In this document: positions 1 to 8,406 of the stretch, in pieces
Layout of the letters: the number at the start of each line of letters is the position of its first letter
How positions within the stretch are numbered: the stretch's first letter is position 1
Source: Colwellia sp. E2M01
GTDB taxonomy: Bacteria; Pseudomonadota; Gammaproteobacteria; Enterobacterales; Alteromonadaceae
Length of the DNA: 64,000 bases
Direction: 5' to 3'
NCBI RefSeq assembly: GCF_018860585.1
Contig: NZ_JAHKPR010000048.1
Span: forward strand, 42,882 to 106,881
The notes under the pieces: model-generated
What the model saw: only the letters and a program-made list of their open reading frames with translations
Database searches by the model: none
What the model was told of the DNA's origin: nothing
Made by a program: the position numbers and the translations under genes

Positions 1-490
1 GGCTACCGCCTGAAAAGGCACCAATAAAACGGAAACTTGTTAACGTTGTTCTTTGTTGGCTATCACTTGTTACTACACCTAATAAAGCGCCATAAGGCAC
101 ATTAATAAAAGTGTAGGCAAGCATCATGAATATATAGGTAGCGTACGCCCAAATGAGTTTATTGCTATCACTAACCTCAGGTACGGTAAACGTTAAAACA
201 CCTGCGGCCACCATAGGGATGATTCCCCATAATAAATACGGCCTGAATTTTCCAAGTCGTGTTGTCGTTCTATCAGCTAATGCGCCCATTAACGGATCAG
301 AAAAGGCGTCAACTAAACGCGTTACCAACATCATAGTACCTACCGCTGCGGCAGGTAAACCAAAGACATCGGTATAAAAAATAAAGAGAAATACGTCGAA
401 TACTCGCCAATAAAAATTAGAGGCAACATCACCACAGGCGTATCCTACTTTTTCTGTTATAGAGAGTTGATGTTTTATTTTTTTTATCAT
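1..490 (-). CDS. GPH-family sugar:cation symporter, N-terminal part (runs off the left edge)
   Basis: The minus strand is open from an ATG at 490 to base 1 and gives about 163 residues of a glycoside-pentoside-hexuronide (MelB/XynP-type) symporter. The family signature DRTTTRLGKFRPYLLW is visible near residues 73-88, and helices 1-4 can be recognised. An AAGG ribosome binding site lies just before the ATG. The gene is transcribed away from the TonB receptor, and an operator-like palindrome lies in its upstream region at 627-640, so it probably belongs to the same sugar regulon. It would import a mono- or oligosaccharide across the inner membrane with Na+ or H+. The substrate cannot be read from the sequence. 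The C-terminal two thirds lie outside the window. Confidence 0.88.
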   Translation of the reverse strand, partial: MIKKIKHQLSITEKVGYACGDVASNFYWRVFDVFLFIFYTDVFGLPAAAVGTMMLVTRLVDAFSDPLMGALADRTTTRLGKFRPYLLWGIIPMVAAGVLTFTVPEVSDSNKLIWAYATYIFMMLAYTFINVPYGALLGVVTSDSQQRTTLTSFRFIGAFSGGS

Positions 491-626
491 TCTTTCAACC
501 TTATTAATGTCTGTATATTTTTTACAGCTCCTATTAGCTTAGCACCTGACTTTCATTATCATTGCATTTACATCTATCACAAGAATGTAGCTTAAATCAT
601 GAATATTTATTCTAACAAGCAAAAAA

Positions 627-640
627 TGTAAGCGCTTACA
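627..640. promoter_or_regulatory. Operator-like palindrome 1 (LacI-family type)
   Basis: TGTAAGCGCTTACA is a perfect 14-bp palindrome with the central CG typical of LacI-family operators. It sits 137 bp upstream of the GPH symporter start (490, minus). A good minus-strand -10 (TATAAT, 657 to 652) lies 11 nt before it, but no clear -35 was found. The same 14-mer recurs at 838-851 and 12510-12523. The likely binder is the LacI-type protein at 17229-18230; this is an inference. Confidence 0.75.
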
Positions 641-805
641 AATATACGTGCATTATAATTATTATCAATAACTAAATTATTAAACACATGCCAAAAATAA
701 ATCAAACCATTGAAATAAAAGGGTTATTTATTTTTAATAAATATATTAATTCATATTAATATGATAGTTTTAGTGTATAAGCTTTAATTTAATTTGAAAT
801 AACTA

Positions 806-834
806 TTGACGAGAAATTATTATTAACCTACCTT
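806..834 (+). promoter_or_regulatory. Sigma70-like promoter for the TonB receptor
   Basis: A TTGACG -35 (806-811) is followed after exactly 17 bp by TACCTT (829-834) as a weak -10. Three bases further on begins operator 2. The same -35/17 bp/-10/3 bp/operator layout recurs before the GH1 gene, which supports both predictions. The -10 matches consensus at only three of six positions. Confidence 0.5.
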
Positions 835-837
835 TTA

Positions 838-851
838 TGTAAGCGCTTACA
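838..851. promoter_or_regulatory. Operator-like palindrome 2 (LacI-family type)
   Basis: This is the same TGTAAGCGCTTACA palindrome, here extended to 16 bp (ATGTAAGCGCTTACAT, 837-852). It overlaps the expected transcription start region of the TonB receptor gene, a position from which a repressor would block transcription. Confidence 0.78.
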
Positions 852-962
852 TAAATATATTTATATTCACTTGTTAAAATTTAGTAACGGGTTGATTTTT
901 TTGTATAGCAAATTAAGCGTCATTTAAACCAATAATTATAAAATGTTCCACAAAAACTGGGG

Positions 963-3900
963 ATGCACATGTATAACAAATCATTTACTAAAACAAAAAT
1001 TGCGACGAGTTTATCGTTAATACTCGGCGCAACAACTCTACCTGCAATTGCAGCAGAAGACGTTTCAAAACAAGCTATTGTTAATGCCGATGTTGAAACA
1101 ATTCAAGTAACAGGGCTACGCTCAAGTATCAAAGAATCAACGCGACTGAAGCGTGACGCTACTGGTGTTGTTGATGCTATATCAGCAGAAGATATTGGTA
1201 AATTTCCAGACACCAACTTAGCCGAATCACTACAACGTATTACTGGTGTATCCATTGATCGCTCAAATGGCGAAGGTAGCCGTGTTACGGTTCGTGGTTT
1301 TGGCCCACAATACAACATGGTAACGTTAAATGGTCGTCAAATGGCTTCTACTTCTTTACCAGATGGTGGTGGCGCTTCAGATAACCGTGCATATGATTTC
1401 CAAAATCTTGCTTCTGATGCGGTTCAGTCTGTCGAAGTATACAAAACAAGTAATGCTGCAGTTGCAAGTGGAGGTATTGGTGCAACCATTAATATTAATA
1501 CTTCTAAGCCACTTGATAATCCAGGCTTTATTGCCAGTGTTGCAGGCGCAGTACTTATGGATACTTCGGTAAGAGGTGGCGTTGCTGATTATAGTGATAA
1601 AGTAACACCTGAATTTTCAGGCTTATTAAGCTGGACAGACGAAGAAGAAATGTTTGGTGCTTCTTTAACCGCTAGTACTTCTAAACGTGATAGTAGCTCA
1701 ACAAGTGCTGAAGTAGCACAATGGAGAAATACACCTTGGGACGGTACAGTAGCTGGCGAAGTACCTAGCGGCTCAGGCACGCCTCTACAAATTACCAATG
1801 AACCAGGCATGGGAGAAGCACATGCGCTTCCTTCAGATCTTGCTTACCGTTTATGGGACAGACAACGTGAACGTACAAACGCTCAATTAACATTACAGTA
1901 TCGCCCTATTGAAAGTGTTACAGCAACGTTTGACTACACTTATTCAAAATTAGAGCAAGAGCAACAAGGTACTGAGTTATCTATTTGGATGGATACTTAT
2001 AAAAGTGATATCACTTTTACTGAAGGTTTAAATCCATCACCTTTATATTATGCAGAAGACAGAAGAGAACAAGCCCCACGTGATATCGCGGTAAAACAAA
2101 AATACCGTAATTCACTTACGGAAGACAAATCTATTGGTCTTAATTTAGAATGGCAAGTCAATGATGATTTAAGTTTTGCATTGGATTATAACGATTCATC
2201 TTCTGAATCATCACCAACCTCAAGCTATGGTAATGATGTAACTGTTGGTTTAGGGTCTAACGTGTTAGCAGGACAAGGCGCAACCTATGGTGCGAGTGGT
2301 ATTCCTGAAATTCATGTTGACTTTGATGATTGTGATTCACGCATTGGTTTAAACTGTAATAATGTATTTGATGAGAGCGATGTAGGTACTTCAATTTACC
2401 AAAAAGCACATGCGTATAATACTAATGATATTACTCAAATTCGCATTGACGGTACCTGGGAGTTTGAAGATGGTAGAATTGATTTTGGTGTTGAATCAAG
2501 AGAAATGGATAACCACTCGGTTCAATCAAGTACCAACCAATCAATGGGTGATTGGGGTGTAAATAATCCTGGTGAAATTCCTGCAGGTATGATTGAAGCT
2601 ATCGACTTCAATGATGCTTTAAATGATTATAAAACAGCAGGCTGGACTCAAGGTTTCCGTGGCGACACAATCGCCTTGGCTGACTGGGCTGCAACAGTTT
2701 ACGATTTAGATTTAGGTCGAGATACATCTGTCGGTACAGATCGTCGTATTCAAGAAGATGTCACTGCAGCGTACGTAAAAGCTTCTTATAGTGATTATAT
2801 TGCTGATATGCCGTATAACGTTGCTGTAGGTTTACGCTATGAAGATACTAAGTCAACATCAACAGCTAACATTGCATCCCCAACAGCGGTAGTATGGAAG
2901 AGTAACGATGACTTTGAGATCAACCAAGGAGCAGCCGTAGATGCTGATTTCTATAGCACTTCAAATTCTTATTCTCATTTCTTACCTAATATCGATTTTG
3001 ATATTAATATAATCGAAAGCGTAAAAGCTCGTGCTTCATTTAGTCAAACCATTGCTCGCCCTACTTACGGTCAATTAAGTAATGCGACATCAATTACAGG
3101 TGGCCCAAGTTCACCATCAGTACTTAATGCAACCCCTGGCTCTGCCAATACAGGTAACCCATCACTTGTACCATTAGAGTCAACGAATTTTGATATTTCA
3201 ATGGAATGGTACTTTGATGATACAAGCTATGTATCTGCGGGTTACTTCCGAAAAGATGTTGATAAATTTGTCGGCAATGGACCTATAGATCAGCCATATT
3301 ATGGTTTAACTGACCCTAGCGGCGGCCCAAGAGCTGAACAAGCTGTAGCTGATTTAGCTGCTGCTGGTATCACTCTAAACGCAACCACGTTATTTTCACA
3401 AATGGCAGCTAATCAGTTAGGTGAAGCGCTTTATGCAAATGGCCATACGGATTTAGATTATGAATCATTGGTTGATGTAATTGGCAATAGTGACGATCCA
3501 GAAATGAATTTCCTTTCTCAATCACCTGTTAATAATAAATCAGCGGTAATTGATGGTTTAGAATTGGCGGTTCAACACTTCTTTGGGGATAGTGGTTTTG
3601 GCGTACAAGCTAACTACACTCTTGTTAATGGAGATATAGAGTTTGATTTAGCCAGTACTGAAGAGCAGTTTGCTTTACTAGGCTTAAGTGATACAGCCAA
3701 CCTAGTATTACTATACGAAATGGATGATTTATCTGCTCGTATCGCTTATAACTGGCGTGATGAGTTTTTAAACAACGCGGCAATTTATGAAAATGAACCT
3801 GAGTTTACTGAGGCCTATTCACAAATTGACTTCAGCATTGGTTATCAAGTAACTGAGAAGTTATCAATGTCATTCGCGGGTATAAACATTACAGGTGAAG

Positions 3901-3992
3901 ACCCTCGTAAGCATGGTCGTACTGCCAACCAATTAACTTCTGCTGAAGAATGGGATGCGCGTTATGAGCTTAGTGCTCGTTACACATTCTAA
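963..3992 (+). CDS. TonB-dependent outer-membrane receptor
   Basis: This encodes a receptor of about 1000 residues that would move a sugar ligand through the outer membrane using TonB energy. A signal peptide covers residues 1-30 (cleavage near AIA-AED). The plug domain begins around residue 45 (VETIQVTGLR) and carries the segments GKFPDTNLAESLQRITGVSI and VRGFGPQYNMVTLNGRQM. The rest is beta-barrel and ends in an aromatic residue (ARYTF). The plug wording fits the TonB-receptor subfamily common in Caulobacter, Xanthomonas and Alteromonadales carbohydrate loci. Two ATGs compete: 963, and 969, which is better spaced from GGGG (959-962), so the true start may be 969. The neighbours (SapC, halogenase-like, GH3, GH1) point to a beta-glucan or beta-glucoside ligand. 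Confidence 0.93.
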   Translation: MHMYNKSFTKTKIATSLSLILGATTLPAIAAEDVSKQAIVNADVETIQVTGLRSSIKESTRLKRDATGVVDAISAEDIGKFPDTNLAESLQRITGVSIDRSNGEGSRVTVRGFGPQYNMVTLNGRQMASTSLPDGGGASDNRAYDFQNLASDAVQSVEVYKTSNAAVASGGIGATININTSKPLDNPGFIASVAGAVLMDTSVRGGVADYSDKVTPEFSGLLSWTDEEEMFGASLTASTSKRDSSSTSAEVAQWRNTPWDGTVAGEVPSGSGTPLQITNEPGMGEAHALPSDLAYRLWDRQRERTNAQLTLQYRPIESVTATFDYTYSKLEQEQQGTELSIWMDTYKSDITFTEGLNPSPLYYAEDRREQAPRDIAVKQKYRNSLTEDKSIGLNLEWQVNDDLSFALDYNDSSSESSPTSSYGNDVTVGLGSNVLAGQGATYGASGIPEIHVDFDDCDSRIGLNCNNVFDESDVGTSIYQKAHAYNTNDITQIRIDGTWEFEDGRIDFGVESREMDNHSVQSSTNQSMGDWGVNNPGEIPAGMIEAIDFNDALNDYKTAGWTQGFRGDTIALADWAATVYDLDLGRDTSVGTDRRIQEDVTAAYVKASYSDYIADMPYNVAVGLRYEDTKSTSTANIASPTAVVWKSNDDFEINQGAAVDADFYSTSNSYSHFLPNIDFDINIIESVKARASFSQTIARPTYGQLSNATSITGGPSSPSVLNATPGSANTGNPSLVPLESTNFDISMEWYFDDTSYVSAGYFRKDVDKFVGNGPIDQPYYGLTDPSGGPRAEQAVADLAAAGITLNATTLFSQMAANQLGEALYANGHTDLDYESLVDVIGNSDDPEMNFLSQSPVNNKSAVIDGLELAVQHFFGDSGFGVQANYTLVNGDIEFDLASTEEQFALLGLSDTANLVLLYEMDDLSARIAYNWRDEFLNNAAIYENEPEFTEAYSQIDFSIGYQVTEKLSMSFAGINITGEDPRKHGRTANQLTSAEEWDARYELSARYTF

Positions 3993-4080
3993 ATTTTTGA
4001 AAAGTTAACTATTCACCCTATACTTGAAACTATTATCAATGTTAATGGTTTCTAGTCATAGGCTAATGAATATATTGCTA

Positions 4081-4111
4081 TAAGCCGCTGTATCGCAAGG
4101 TCAGCGGCTTA
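4081..4111 (+). terminator. Hairpin after the TonB receptor
   Basis: A perfect 10-bp stem (TAAGCCGCTG paired with CAGCGGCTTA) encloses an 11-nt loop. No clear T-tract follows, so it may be a partial terminator or an mRNA-stabilising hairpin that separates the receptor from the SapC-halogenase pair. Confidence 0.5.
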
Positions 4112-4243
4112 ATCTATCTAAAACCGTAATTTTGCTAACTATGTTAGAGTCTGTTGATTCTAATAAAAACACACGACAATAATATTTTCTAAAGAGAGGT
4201 TTTTTAACTCCTTTTATAAAATATTCATTGCAAGGAATACATC

Positions 4244-4972
4244 ATGGCTAATCACAATATTCTCGATAATAAAAATCACAAAGACATAAAAATAATTACC
4301 GATTTTGACGATAAATTTTCAGAAAAAACCAATAGCGCATTAATTTTCCCGACTGAAATTAAAGATGCCCAACGTGACTACCCTATTCTTTTTATTAAAA
4401 ACCCTGACACAGGTGAATTTCAAAGTGTTGTATTATTAGGGCTTGTTGAAAACGAAAACCTTTATATTAATAAAGGTTGGCAAGCGAGTTATATTCCAGC
4501 AATGATCAGCAAAGGTCCTTTTGTCATAGCCTTTGAAGAAAAAGACAATAATGGGGAAAAGATTAAACAACCCATTGTTGCGATTGATATGGATAACCCG
4601 CGAGTTAATACCAAAAGTGGTGAAGCTTTATTTTTAGAAAATAGCACCGCGAGCCCATATCTCCAGCAAGTAAACCAGTCATTAAAAACTCTTTATGATG
4701 GCTCTTTACTTAATCAAGAAATGTTCAAAGCGTTTTTAAAACATGATTTAATTGAACCTATCGCCTTAAATATCGAATTAAACAACGGTAGTAAAATAAA
4801 CCTTGCAGGTAATTATACAATTAACGAAGAGAAGCTTTCTAAACTAACTGGCGACGCACTTAATGAGCTTCATAGCGCTGGCCTGTTAAGAATTGCTTAC
4901 TTTATTACTGCTTCTTTAGGTAATATTAAACGCCTAGTTGATTTAAAAAATGCACAAGATCTAACTCGCTGA
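4244..4972 (+). CDS. SapC family protein
   Basis: A 242-aa protein of the SapC family (Pfam PF07277 from memory), which is unrelated to the SapC permease of the sapABCDF system. Visible family features are the N-terminal FPTEIKDAQRDYPILFIK block, the central SYIPAMISKGPF and AIDMDNPRV segments, and the C-terminal LRIAYFITASLGNIKRLVDLKN. No signal peptide or membrane helix is seen, so it is predicted cytoplasmic. It lies 25 bp upstream of a tryptophan-halogenase-like gene and behind the TonB receptor. This trio recurs in Alteromonadales and Caulobacterales sugar loci. The biochemical role of the family is unknown. Confidence 0.85.
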   Translation: MANHNILDNKNHKDIKIITDFDDKFSEKTNSALIFPTEIKDAQRDYPILFIKNPDTGEFQSVVLLGLVENENLYINKGWQASYIPAMISKGPFVIAFEEKDNNGEKIKQPIVAIDMDNPRVNTKSGEALFLENSTASPYLQQVNQSLKTLYDGSLLNQEMFKAFLKHDLIEPIALNIELNNGSKINLAGNYTINEEKLSKLTGDALNELHSAGLLRIAYFITASLGNIKRLVDLKNAQDLTR

Positions 4973-4997
4973 AATTGATACAAACCTCGAGGTTATA

Positions 4998-6488
4998 ATG
5001 GATAATAAAATAAAAAAAATAGTTATTGCTGGTGGTGGAACTGCGGGTTGGATGGCTGCTGCAGCCTTATCAAAATTACTAGGAAAGTCTTTTGATATCT
5101 GCTTAGTTGAATCTGACGCAATAGGCACTGTAGGTGTAGGCGAAGCAGGTATACCAACACTTACCGCATTTCATCGCTTACTCGGTATCGATGAACAAGC
5201 CTTTATGAAAGCCACTTCAGCAACGTTCAAATTAGGTATTAATTTTGAGAACTGGAAAAACGGCGACGATGAATATATGCATGGCTTTGGCCGTGTCGGC
5301 AAAGAGTGTTGGGCTGGTGAATTTCAACACTTTTGGTTACACGGTAAACGTAAAAATATTAATTTTGACTACGGTAAATACTGCCCAGAAATTCAAGCAG
5401 CTAAAGCGAAAAAGTTTGCTCTTTCTAAAGCAGGGCTTAATTACTCATATCATTTAGATGCTACTCGTTATGCTAAGTTCTTACGCTCTTTTGCTGAAGC
5501 ACATGGCGTAAAACGCTTAGAAGGCAAAATAATTGATGTAACCACCCATGAAAAAACGGGCGACATAACCGCTATCCAACTTGAAAGTGGTCAAGTGATT
5601 GATGGACAGTTATTTGTTGACTGCACAGGCTTTGCCGCATTACTTATAGAAAAAACCTTAAATACAGGCTATGAAGATTGGACTCATTGGTTACCGTGCG
5701 ACAGCGCAATAGCAGTGCAAACTAACTCAGTGTCTGAGCCTGTACCTTATACTCGCTCTATCGCCCATGATAGCGGCTGGCAATGGCGTATTCCTTTACA
5801 ACACCGTGTAGGCAACGGTTTAGTGTTTTGTAGTAAATACCTGTCTGACGACAATGCTAAAACCCTATTACTTAATAATATTGAAGGTGAACCACTTACC
5901 CAACCTCGCGTTATTAAATTTAAAACAGGTAGACGTGAAAAAGCATGGAATAAAAACTGTGTTGCTTTAGGCTTATCAAGTGGTTTTTTAGAGCCTTTAG
6001 AGTCAACAAGTATTCATTTAATCATGTCAGGTATTTTAAGGTTAATTCGCTTGTTTCCGTTTGAAGGTACCACCACTTCAGCCGTTAACGAATATAACAA
6101 ACAGTTCACCACTGAATTTGAACATATTAGAGATTTTATTATTTTACATTACCACGCGAATGAACGCGTAAACTCGCCATTTTGGCAAGATTGTAAAACA
6201 ATGGACATACCTGAATCACTGAAACAGAGAATTGATTTATTTAGAGAAACTGGACGAGTATTTATTACCGAAAGTGAATTATTCCGTGCTGATTCATGGG
6301 TACAGGTAATGCTAGGGCAAGGTATTTACCCTGAGCAATATCATCAAATTGCCGCGATTATGAAAGATCATGAACTAACAAAATTCTTGGGTGACATAAG
6401 GCAAGCGATAGAAAAAGGTGTCAGTAATTTACCGACCCACCAAGCATTTTTAGACCAGTATTGCCCTACAGACGTTCAGCCTACTTAA
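4998..6488 (+). CDS. Tryptophan-halogenase-like flavoprotein 1
   Basis: A 496-aa protein of the flavin-dependent tryptophan halogenase family (PrnA-like, PF04820). The FAD-binding GGGTAGW motif is at residues 12-18. The lysine matching PrnA's catalytic Lys79 is probably K78 (ATFKLG). The family motif WxWxIP is intact (WQWRIP, 261-266), and the EPLEST block (332-337) carries the position of PrnA's catalytic glutamate. The sequence therefore keeps the known halogenase hallmarks. It sits in a TonB-receptor/SapC sugar cluster with no natural-product genes nearby, so the real substrate is unlikely to be free tryptophan. Whether it halogenates anything is open. Confidence 0.87.
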   Translation: MDNKIKKIVIAGGGTAGWMAAAALSKLLGKSFDICLVESDAIGTVGVGEAGIPTLTAFHRLLGIDEQAFMKATSATFKLGINFENWKNGDDEYMHGFGRVGKECWAGEFQHFWLHGKRKNINFDYGKYCPEIQAAKAKKFALSKAGLNYSYHLDATRYAKFLRSFAEAHGVKRLEGKIIDVTTHEKTGDITAIQLESGQVIDGQLFVDCTGFAALLIEKTLNTGYEDWTHWLPCDSAIAVQTNSVSEPVPYTRSIAHDSGWQWRIPLQHRVGNGLVFCSKYLSDDNAKTLLLNNIEGEPLTQPRVIKFKTGRREKAWNKNCVALGLSSGFLEPLESTSIHLIMSGILRLIRLFPFEGTTTSAVNEYNKQFTTEFEHIRDFIILHYHANERVNSPFWQDCKTMDIPESLKQRIDLFRETGRVFITESELFRADSWVQVMLGQGIYPEQYHQIAAIMKDHELTKFLGDIRQAIEKGVSNLPTHQAFLDQYCPTDVQPT

Positions 6489-6500
6489 ACGGTATTAAAT

Positions 6501-6536
6501 AAAAAGCGCAACTTAATAAAGAAGTTGCGCTTTTTT
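6501..6536 (+). terminator. Rho-independent terminator after halogenase-like gene 1
   Basis: A 14-bp stem (6501-6514 with 6522-6535) has a GCGCAACTT core, a 7-nt loop and a T-run. It ends the SapC-halogenase transcript and could also work from the minus strand. Confidence 0.88.
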
Positions 6537-6576
6537 ATCTATCATATTCCATGAATAGGTGTTTGAGAAGCTCTAT

Positions 6577-6743
6577 TCAAATGACGATGAAGTAAAAAGC
6601 CATAATAAGAATCGAGGTAGGAATAGCTATTTTGAGATCAGCACGGCAGAGTAAAACAAGTGCGGCATAAATTACCATGTCGATACCAACACCAGTGACA
6701 GCAACCGCCAAAGCACAAGCACCCAAATCTAGGTTAACTAAAT
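6577..6743 (-). pseudogene. Remnant of a TauE/SafE-type (sulfite exporter family) membrane protein
   Basis: The minus strand reads about 55 codons without a start, ending at TGA (6577-6579). The translation includes AVTGVGIDMVIYAALVLLCR and then ADLKIAIPTSILIMAF. This resembles the C-terminal half-repeat of TauE/SafE (DUF81) permeases, where a GVDM...YALLVLL segment is followed by a KVAIPTS motif. There is no upstream part, and the fragment overlaps the 3' end of the next minus-strand gene, so it is read as the leftover tail of a deleted gene. The family call rests on motif resemblance only. Confidence 0.5.
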
Positions 6744-8297
6744 CTTATGTAAGCCATACTGTTTTATTTTATCGATTAACTCTCTATTACTCGGTAAAGC
6801 CGACAAATATTTTTGAGTTAATTGTTCGTTTTCAGTGAAAAATTGATGCGCTAGCTCTTCATTAATAAACTTTCGTGAAAGCTCACTTTCTTGTGTCTCA
6901 AAACCCATTCCATAAAGAATATATTGCCAGCTTGAAGAAGGAAATATTTCTTCAACATGATGAAAATCTTGTGGCCCTGGTGGGGTATGTTTCCATAACG
7001 CCATTAACTCTTGCAAACTTTCTGGGATAGTTTCAGGATTACAATTGTCTCGCCAATAGTTAGAATCTGTTCTTTTGGTTAAAATATAATGAAGCTTTAA
7101 GAAGTCGATAATACGCTCCCAACGATAGAGGAACTGCTTATTATATCGTTTCGAGACTATGTCCATCGTTTCACGTGTTGCAGGCATTTCTCGACTTATT
7201 TTAGCAGCGGCAAGCTCAACTAATACTAAAGCTGATGCTTCAAGTGGCTCTAAAAAGCCTGAAGACATACCAATGGCAACACAGTTTTTATGCCAAAATT
7301 TTTCTCTGTGTCCCGGGTTAAAGTTTATTTTTCTAACCGTTAACTTGTCCGCCTCAACCTTACCAATAGAGGCTTCAATATAATCGCGCAGCTCTACTTC
7401 AGCTGCCACTTCATTAGTATGTTCACTTGAATAAACATAACCAACGCCACGTCGTGAAGGTAAGCCTATATCCCAAATCCACCCTGAGCTTTGCGCGGTT
7501 GAAATAGTATGCGAAGCAATAGGACTATGATCATCAGAATAAGGAACTTGTACAGCCAAAGCAGTATCGTTAAATAATATATGCTTTTTGCTAATAAAAG
7601 GGATGTTGAAATGTTGACCTAGCAACATTGAAGATAAGCCTGAGCAATCAATAAATAAATCGCCAACTACAGCCCCATTATTTTTTGTGGTTACTGAAGC
7701 GATATCTCCATCGTCAGTACTATTTATTTCAGTTACATGATCAACAACGTGCGTAACACCTAGCTTTTCAATACAGTGTTTTTGTAAAAAATGACCTAAC
7801 TTCACTGCATCAAGATGATAAGCATAGTTTGCTATACCAGCATATTGAGGCGTTGAAATAAGTTTAGGGGCGCGGCCTTGCTCACAAATACGACCTTGAT
7901 AACTTACCGCATCAGCAAAAGCTATTTTCTCCCTATGTTTTTGCCAAGGAAAAATAAGATCAGTTTTAGTGTAACCTTGTGGCAATACGAATGGATGGTA
8001 ATAGTAATCATCGTCTTCACCAGTCACCCATTTACAGAGTTTTGAACCCTGTTTAAATGACGCTTCGCATTCTCTAAACAGGTCGGTTTCATCTATACCT
8101 ATTTTGTCTAAGGTTTCTCGCATTGTTGGCCAAGTACCCTCGCCGACACCAATGCTTTTAACCTCTGGCGACTCAATTAATGTTATTTGCAAACCTAATT
8201 CTGACGCTGAATTATGCTCAGCTGCAATAACACCTGCAGTTAACCACCCTGCAGTTCCGCCACCGACAATAACCACTTTTTTAATTGCTTTATTCAT
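6738..8297 (-). CDS. Tryptophan-halogenase-like flavoprotein 2
   Basis: A 519-aa paralogue of the protein at 4998-6488. The FAD motif GGGTAGW is at 12-18, and the candidate catalytic lysine is K82 (ASFKQG). Two active-site signatures deviate: WxWxIP is WIWDIG (273-278), losing the proline, and the EPLEST block reads EPLEAS (350-355), keeping the glutamate (E353) but changing the next residues that contact chloride in PrnA. It is the last gene of a minus-strand set, FucP-type symporter, GH3, halogenase-like. It may be a flavoprotein that has lost or changed halogenation. FAD and flavin-reductase dependence are expected from the family and not shown here. Confidence 0.85.
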   Translation of the reverse strand: MNKAIKKVVIVGGGTAGWLTAGVIAAEHNSASELGLQITLIESPEVKSIGVGEGTWPTMRETLDKIGIDETDLFRECEASFKQGSKLCKWVTGEDDDYYYHPFVLPQGYTKTDLIFPWQKHREKIAFADAVSYQGRICEQGRAPKLISTPQYAGIANYAYHLDAVKLGHFLQKHCIEKLGVTHVVDHVTEINSTDDGDIASVTTKNNGAVVGDLFIDCSGLSSMLLGQHFNIPFISKKHILFNDTALAVQVPYSDDHSPIASHTISTAQSSGWIWDIGLPSRRGVGYVYSSEHTNEVAAEVELRDYIEASIGKVEADKLTVRKINFNPGHREKFWHKNCVAIGMSSGFLEPLEASALVLVELAAAKISREMPATRETMDIVSKRYNKQFLYRWERIIDFLKLHYILTKRTDSNYWRDNCNPETIPESLQELMALWKHTPPGPQDFHHVEEIFPSSSWQYILYGMGFETQESELSRKFINEELAHQFFTENEQLTQKYLSALPSNRELIDKIKQYGLHKI

Positions 8298-8406
8298 TAT
8301 TATTCTGCCAATAGTAAAGTGTTATATTTTTCATAGAGATTTTAATTTATATCAAACGGACTACTTAACTTGATCTCAGGTTACTTAATCCGTTTAATAA
8401 TACTCT

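Noticed and set aside
153..377. 74-codon plus-strand reading frame
   Set aside because: It lies inside the minus-strand GPH symporter, whose protein is clearly recognisable.
4998..8297. Halogenated natural-product cluster
   Set aside because: No NRPS, PKS or tailoring genes are present; the neighbours are sugar genes.
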